Below are positions 6,131 through 9,281 of a stretch of 9,281 nucleotides of DNA, piece after piece. How positions within the stretch are numbered: the stretch's first letter is position 1; every line of letters begins with the position of its first letter. Source of the stretch: Deltaproteobacteria bacterium (GTDB lineage: Bacteria; Desulfobacterota; WTBG01); contig WTBG01000096.1 in NCBI GenBank assembly GCA_013139225.1, positions 1 to 9,281 on the forward strand, written 5' to 3'. Under the pieces are notes generated by a model. It saw only the letters and a list, made by a program, of their open reading frames with translations, did no database searches and was not told the DNA's origin. A program made the position numbers and the translations under genes.

Positions 6131-6745
6131 ATGAAACCTTTTGAAACTTTTGCATCTATAAAAAATATGAGCTTTTCTTTAATCCTCGCAATTGCACTTC
6201 TAGTTATCCCATCGAATGTCATTGCAAAAGATATTACCACATCTATCTCAAAAACCTCACTTACAGATCTGAAAGATACGACAACCTCTAAGCCCAACGT
6301 TACCACCACTTCACCCCTGTCAACATCAACTGCAAGTGAAAAAAGAGAGTTGTGTCCTATCTCATTTATTTTTGAAGGAGATCAACATCAGCAAAACCCA
6401 CTTAAGGAATTCAGGGATGAGGTATTAGCCAAGCACAAAAAAGGGATAACCTACACCAGGCTTTACTATATTCACTCTCCTGAAATCACCTTGATTTTAC
6501 TATCTCATAATGACATTAAGATACACGCCCAAAAGATCCTCATGGAACTTCTTCCTGTTACCACAGCTCTCATTAATAAGGGGAAAGCAGCGATGTCTCA
6601 ACAGTTGATAGATGATATAGATGCCCTGCTTAATGAAATCGCTCATCAAGCAAGTTCTCAATTGAGAGAAGTAATCAGGATGGCAAAAAGCGACATCATC
6701 AAAAAAGAAATATTTAAGGAAATGGGTATTGAAATCACCAAATAA
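6131..6745 (+). CDS. Secreted protein with Thr/Ser-rich linker and CFI-box-like C-terminal region
   Basis: A 204-residue protein. Residues 1-32 form a Sec-type signal peptide with core SLILAIALLVIPSNVIA and likely cleavage after A32. Residues 36-68 are a low-complexity Thr/Ser-rich linker. From C75 the sequence resembles the CFI-box domain found at the ends of bacterial surface proteins: Cys, then LKEFRDEVL (91-99), YY (112-113), SP (116-117), a hydrophobic helix and L-x-P near 140. The defining CFIATAAYG-like core is not kept (here LCPISFIFEG), so it is a divergent or decayed member. The last 55 residues are helical and charged. No clear Shine-Dalgarno site precedes either ATG 6131 or the in-frame ATG 6167; I keep the first because it gives the basic n-region. 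The function is unknown. It follows the repeat-rich gap and precedes the selenoprotein promoter. Confidence 0.75.
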   Translation: MKPFETFASIKNMSFSLILAIALLVIPSNVIAKDITTSISKTSLTDLKDTTTSKPNVTTTSPLSTSTASEKRELCPISFIFEGDQHQQNPLKEFRDEVLAKHKKGITYTRLYYIHSPEITLILLSHNDIKIHAQKILMELLPVTTALINKGKAAMSQQLIDDIDALLNEIAHQASSQLREVIRMAKSDIIKKEIFKEMGIEITK

Positions 6746-6801
6746 AACATCCTCCCTTCTCATTTCCCCCAAAACCCTGATATCAAATCACTAAATAAAT
6801 C

Positions 6802-6823
6802 AACAGCAAACTTTTGAGCTGTT
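6802..6823. promoter_or_regulatory. Inverted repeat upstream of the IscA-like promoter
   Basis: AACAGC (6802-6807) and GCTGTT (6818-6823) are reverse complements, 10 bases apart, ending 10 bases before the -35 box at 6834. It could be an operator for the next gene or a weak end of the preceding transcript. Neither is proved. Confidence 0.3.
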
Positions 6824-6833
6824 ACATATTTTG

Positions 6834-6861
6834 TTGACAAATTTGCTTTCGTGATTATATT
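6834..6861 (+). promoter_or_regulatory. Sigma70-like promoter of the IscA-like selenoprotein gene
   Basis: A perfect -35 box TTGACA (6834-6839) is followed after 16 bases by TATATT (6856-6861), or after 18 by TATTAT (6858-6863). Transcription would start near 6870, giving a leader of about 65 bases before the ATG at 6936. The promoter shows that this gene is its own unit. Confidence 0.7.
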
Positions 6862-6935
6862 ATATTCTAGACAAAAGAGAAAGCGTACACCCCGATTAAT
6901 GGTGCAAATTACAACAGACACAAAAGGAGGATTTC

Positions 6936-7256
6936 ATGCTTGAGGTAACAGAATCAGCTACACAACAGATAACTGAACAAATTAAGGGCAAAGAGGCTTC
7001 AGCAATCCGGATCTTTTTGAATCAGGGTGGCTGAGGGGGTCCTTCCCTTGCATTGGCTCTGGATGAGCCAAATGATAATGATGAGACATATGATATTAGT
7101 GGGTTCAAATATGTTGTGGATAAGAAATTGATGGAACAGGCAAAGCCTATCAAGGTAGATTTTATGGGCAGGGGCTTTAACATCACCAGTAGCATGGCAA
7201 AGGAAGGAGAAGGAGAATGCGGAGGCTGTGGCTCAACATCTAATTGCTGCTCCTGA
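6936..7256 (+). CDS. IscA/HesB-like protein with in-frame UGA (probable selenoprotein)
   Basis: Reading through one TGA at 7032-7034 gives a 106-residue protein that ends at TGA 7254-7256, directly followed by TAA. AAGGAGG (6924-6930) is five bases from ATG 6936. Before the TGA the frame reads MLEVTESATQQITEQIK and IRIFLNQGG. After it comes GGPSLALALDEPND, the continuous pattern of an A-type Fe-S carrier fold. The TGA is codon 33, at the position of the first cluster-binding Cys of IscA. The C-terminus is Cys-rich (C95, C98, C104, C105) in place of the usual CxC. HesB-like selenoproteins are a known bacterial family; this looks like one. A hairpin at 7051-7074 fits a bacterial SECIS. Other genes here end in TGA, so general recoding is unlikely. 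Conventional calling would keep only a fragment from TTG 7053. The gene has its own promoter and terminator. Role: Fe-S or redox protein, probably cytoplasmic. Confidence 0.85.
7032..7034 (+). other. In-frame UGA, probable selenocysteine codon 33
   Basis: TGA sits between GGT-GGC and GGG-GGT in frame with ATG 6936, giving Q-G-G-U-G-G-P-S. Strong family-like coding on both sides and a hairpin 16 bases downstream argue for Sec insertion rather than a stop or a sequencing error. Confidence 0.8.
7051..7074 (+). promoter_or_regulatory. SECIS-like hairpin after the UGA
   Basis: Bases 7053-7059 (TTGGCTC) pair perfectly with 7065-7071 (GAGCCAA). With one bulged A (7072), CA 7051-7052 also pairs with TG 7073-7074. 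The apical loop is TGGAT (7060-7064), with G at its second position. The loop begins 25 bases after the UGA. These values fit the bacterial SECIS pattern (short loop with G among its first two bases, about 16-37 bases from UGA). Confidence 0.7.
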
Positions 7257-7273
7257 TAAAATAATCGTCTTTC

Positions 7274-7308
7274 AAAAGGGCAACACATCTACGGTGTTGC
7301 CCTTTTTT
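7274..7308. terminator. Intrinsic terminator, probably bidirectional
   Basis: GGGCAACAC (7278-7286) pairs with GTGTTGCCC (7294-7302) around a 7-base loop, flanked by AAAA (7274-7277) and TTTTTT (7303-7308). On the plus strand it ends the selenoprotein transcript, 18 bases after its stop. On the minus strand the complementary U-tract would end the convergent lipoprotein transcript. Confidence 0.9.
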
Positions 7309-7368
7309 ATTAGTCTTTTGTGCGCTACCACAACACCAAGTGCAATTCTGGTGGTTTTTGGTCAAGTA

Positions 7369-7557
7369 CTATATCGGAATTTCGTCGATAGTGTCAGCAG
7401 CTTTATCGACAGCATCATCCGCTGTATTCCCCACAACGGGTACTATTGAAATCAGAGCACCACCGACACGCATAGGTACGGTTACAACCTTGGTAAGGAC
7501 ACAACCGCTCAGTTGTACTGCGAGAAGCAAAAGCAACAAGAGTTTTATAAATTTCAT
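7369..7557 (-). CDS. Small lipoprotein, unknown function
   Basis: A 62-residue protein that begins with a classic lipoprotein signal: MKFIK, a run of leucines, then the lipobox L-S-G-C with the lipidated Cys at residue 19. The mature part is only 43 residues: a hydrophobic stretch VTVPMRVGGALISIVPVVG (25-43) followed by an acidic, Ala/Asp-rich tail (TADDAVDKAADTIDEIPI). The pattern resembles very short lipoproteins such as those of DUF6726, but that link is from memory. GAGGAGGAG (complement of 7567-7575) is nine bases before the start. It has its own strong promoter and converges on the terminator of the selenoprotein gene. It is probably anchored in the outer or inner membrane, facing the periplasm. 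Function unknown. Confidence 0.8.
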   Translation of the reverse strand: MKFIKLLLLLLLAVQLSGCVLTKVVTVPMRVGGALISIVPVVGNTADDAVDKAADTIDEIPI

Positions 7558-7644
7558 GGTGAGTTTCTCCTCCTCAATCTAGAGATTAAGCCATGCCTTG
7601 CAATTCGTATAACACCGGGCTAGGAATTTCTTTTTTATGGGATA

Positions 7645-7673
7645 AGTATACGAAAACCCCTGTTGCATGTCAA
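7645..7673 (-). promoter_or_regulatory. Strong sigma70-like promoter for the small lipoprotein
   Basis: On the minus strand TTGACA (7668-7673) is followed after exactly 17 bases by TATACT (7645-7650). The -35 is perfect and the -10 matches 5 of 6. The leader to the ATG at 7557 would be about 80 bases. Confidence 0.75.
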
Positions 7674-7737
7674 CTAAAAGGCGCTCACAACATGTGGTCT
7701 GCCTGCCCGCTCGGTCAAGCAGTTGAGCCTTATGTTT

Positions 7738-7778
7738 AACCCAGAATTTGAACATATACTTTCTTCCGGACCTGGGTT
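7738..7778 (+). other. 7-bp inverted repeat upstream of the M48 gene
   Basis: AACCCAG (7738-7744) and CTGGGTT (7772-7778) are perfect reverse complements with a 27-base loop. It may be a leader structure or an operator. It has no U-tract. Low certainty. Confidence 0.3.
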
Positions 7779-7876
7779 CACATCCCTTGCTCTCTAAAAA
7801 CCATCTTTTTATTTGACGAATGAAAGTTCTTTATATTAATCTTTCTAAATATACGTCAGTTAAGAGGAGAATTAAA

Positions 7877-9281
7877 ATGAACAAACTCAGATATTCCTCA
7901 ATTATCCTTCCAGTTCTCATCCTTCCCTTGATTATGAGCTGTGCTATCAATCCAGTAACGAGAAAACTAGAATTTGTATTAATGAGCGAGTCACAGGAAA
8001 TAGAAATTGGAAGAGAGATGGATCCAAAAATAATTAATGAACATGGGTACTATCCTGATGAATCCCTTCAGGAATACGTAAACCACCTAGGACAGAAGCT
8101 GGCAATTGTTTGCGACCGGCCAGACCTCGACTATCAATTTAAAGTTGTTAACTCCTCCATGATTAATGCTTTTGCCCTCCCCGGTGGGTATGTTTATGTC
8201 ACGCGAGGCTTGCTTGCTTATATCAACAGTGAAGCAGAGTTAGCCGGAGTCCTGGGCCACGAAATTGGACATATCACAGCACGCCATGCAGTTAGACAAT
8301 ATACCAAAGCCCAAACCTACCAATTCGGGATTCTAGCTGCCTCCATTGTCTATCCAGAAATAAGCCAGCTGGGTCAATTTGCAGATTTTGTTGCTTTCGC
8401 CATCATCCAGGGATACGGCAGAAACAACGAACTCCAGGCTGACCGATTGGGAATCAAGTACTCTTCCTCGACAAGTTACGATCCCTACTGTGTATCTTCC
8501 TTCATGAAAACCTTAAACAATATCGAAGAAGCAACAGGTAAGAAGGGATACCACGGTCTATTCTCTACTCATCCAGAAACAGAGGAAAGAATTACTAAGG
8601 CAAAAGAAGAAGCAAAAAAGATCAGACCACCTTCGAGTGGCAATTTTAAACAAGGTAGGGAAAAGTATTTATCGAAGATTGACGGTCTTACTTTCGGAGA
8701 TGATCCAAAAGAAGGCATAGTGGAAAGAAACACGTTTAAACATCCTGACCTAAGAATAAAGCTTACCTTCCCTGAAGGATGGATAATTAATAATGCAAAA
8801 GAGGTCTTAGCTGCCAAACACCCTGGCAAGGAATATTTTATCCAAATGACATTAAGTACCTTAGACAAAAAACTGTCAGCAGCAGAATTTGCAAAAAAGG
8901 TTGCAATGAGCTATCGCCTCAACAAAATTACCGGTTCATCACAAACCATCAATGGTTTTCCAGCCCATGTAGGCACCTACCAGGGAACAACTAAGGACAT
9001 GGGTGAAATCAAGGCAGAAATAGCGTCAATACTGGTAGAAGACAAAGGTTATATCTTGATGGGATTTTCCCGGCCAGACTCCTTTGAAGAAGCAAGACCA
9101 TTTTTCACGTCAACTATAAATAGCTTTCAACGACTTTCGAAAGAAGAAGCAAAAAAGATAAAACCTCATGAAATCACAATCTATACAGTCAGGGAAGGTG
9201 ATACCTGGGAAAGCATTTCTTATAAATTTGGTCAACAGCCAGGCAATGCCGAAACGCTCGCCTTAATCAATGCATTTGACC
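7877..9281 (+). CDS. M48 family metalloprotease lipoprotein with LysM-like domain (3' end outside window)
   Basis: The frame is open from ATG 7877 to the window edge (468 codons seen, partial). It starts with a lipoprotein signal ending in L-I-M-S-C (Cys22), so it is periplasmic and lipid-anchored. The peptidase M48 part has INAFALPGGYVYVTRG (97-111), the zinc motif HEIGH (128-132) and the third ligand E185 in NELQADRLG, so it is probably active. M48 periplasmic proteases such as BepA and LoiP handle outer-membrane protein quality. Residues 285-420 form a conserved-looking beta-rich region of unknown role. After a charged linker, ITIYTVREGDTWESISYKFG (433-452) running into L-I-N-A-F looks like a LysM peptidoglycan-binding domain, perhaps keeping the enzyme at the wall. 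GAGGAG (7864-7869) lies seven bases before the start. Confidence 0.93.
   Translation, partial: MNKLRYSSIILPVLILPLIMSCAINPVTRKLEFVLMSESQEIEIGREMDPKIINEHGYYPDESLQEYVNHLGQKLAIVCDRPDLDYQFKVVNSSMINAFALPGGYVYVTRGLLAYINSEAELAGVLGHEIGHITARHAVRQYTKAQTYQFGILAASIVYPEISQLGQFADFVAFAIIQGYGRNNELQADRLGIKYSSSTSYDPYCVSSFMKTLNNIEEATGKKGYHGLFSTHPETEERITKAKEEAKKIRPPSSGNFKQGREKYLSKIDGLTFGDDPKEGIVERNTFKHPDLRIKLTFPEGWIINNAKEVLAAKHPGKEYFIQMTLSTLDKKLSAAEFAKKVAMSYRLNKITGSSQTINGFPAHVGTYQGTTKDMGEIKAEIASILVEDKGYILMGFSRPDSFEEARPFFTSTINSFQRLSKEEAKKIKPHEITIYTVREGDTWESISYKFGQQPGNAETLALINAFD

Larger units (their letters stand above)
7575..7876. other. Intergenic region between divergent lipoprotein and M48 genes
   Basis: About 300 bases with no ORF worth calling. 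It holds the minus-strand promoter at 7645-7673. An inverted repeat pairs AACCCAG (7738-7744) with CTGGGTT (7772-7778) around a 27-base loop, upstream of the M48 gene. A possible weak -35 (TTGACG, 7813-7818) has no convincing -10 at the right distance. The M48 gene's SD, GAGGAG (7864-7869), lies at the end. Confidence 0.5.

Noticed and set aside
7032..7034. Nonsense mutation (pseudogene) at the UGA
   Set aside because: Possible, but the exact Cys-ligand position, the hairpin at SECIS distance and intact downstream coding make Sec insertion the better reading.
7032..7034. Genome-wide recoding of UGA
   Set aside because: Genes at 940-1173 and 2221-2937 end in TGA at sensible places and no other in-frame TGA was needed.
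7053..7256. A separate 67-residue gene starting at TTG 7053
   Set aside because: It has no Shine-Dalgarno site, starts in the middle of a conserved motif and lies inside the predicted SECIS stem. It is the C-terminal part of the selenoprotein.
7053..7288. Minus-strand frame over the selenoprotein
   Set aside because: It runs through the terminator and the conserved coding of the other strand and has no start signals.
7772..7786. tRNA T-arm-like stretch GGGTTCACATCCC
   Set aside because: The loop lacks the conserved A58, and no acceptor, D or anticodon arms can be drawn upstream.
1..9281. CRISPR array, tRNA, rRNA or prophage genes
   Set aside because: No regularly spaced repeats, RNA-gene motifs, integrase, transposase or phage structural genes were seen.

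Overview
The window reads as the chromosome of an AT-rich, Gram-negative-type bacterium. It carries two lipoprotein signal peptides, a periplasmic M48 protease and Sec signal peptides on two other proteins. Strong Shine-Dalgarno sites (AAGGAGG type) precede most genes, and sigma70-like promoters are visible. UGA is a normal stop here (for example at the ends of the genes at 940-1173 and 2221-2937), yet one gene has a UGA inside a conserved active-site motif, so the organism probably makes selenocysteine. The taxon cannot be fixed from the sequence. Dispersed GATTGCG-type heptads and CACAGAG/GTTAGA-type intergenic repeats, with an archaeal-looking UPF0216 gene, suggest an anaerobe of the Planctomycetota, Desulfobacterota or Nitrospirota kind; this is a guess.

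Layout. 1-1678, plus strand: an MBL-fold hydrolase, a two-helix membrane protein and a secreted protein with a cupredoxin-like pattern. 1690-3013, minus strand: a UPF0216/DUF61-like protein and endonuclease V, separated by a heptad-repeat tract, with a promoter candidate upstream of endonuclease V. 3128-5519, plus strand: a tight pair, beta-CASP RNase-like protein and LOG-family nucleotide phosphoribohydrolase-like protein, followed by a small membrane-anchored DUF4177-like protein. 5520-6130 has no gene but holds nested inverted repeats, including four copies of TCTAAYGGGG in alternating orientation. 6131-6745: a secreted protein with a Thr/Ser-rich linker and a CFI-box-like C-terminal region.

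6834-7306 is the most interesting part. A complete transcription unit (promoter, SD, ORF, terminator) encodes an IscA/HesB-like protein of 106 residues in which the first cluster-binding Cys position is an in-frame UGA. It is followed at bacterial-SECIS distance by a hairpin with a UGGAU loop. Conventional gene calling would reduce it to a C-terminal fragment. A small lipoprotein gene on the minus strand (7369-7557, with its own promoter) converges on the same terminator. The window ends inside an M48 metalloprotease lipoprotein gene (7877 onward) that carries a C-terminal LysM-like domain.

Functionally the window is a set of short independent units: nucleic-acid and nucleotide upkeep (endonuclease V, beta-CASP, LOG), envelope proteins (M48 protease, lipoprotein, secreted proteins) and iron-sulfur or redox biology (the IscA-like selenoprotein). 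No phage, IS transposase, CRISPR array, rRNA or tRNA gene was seen.
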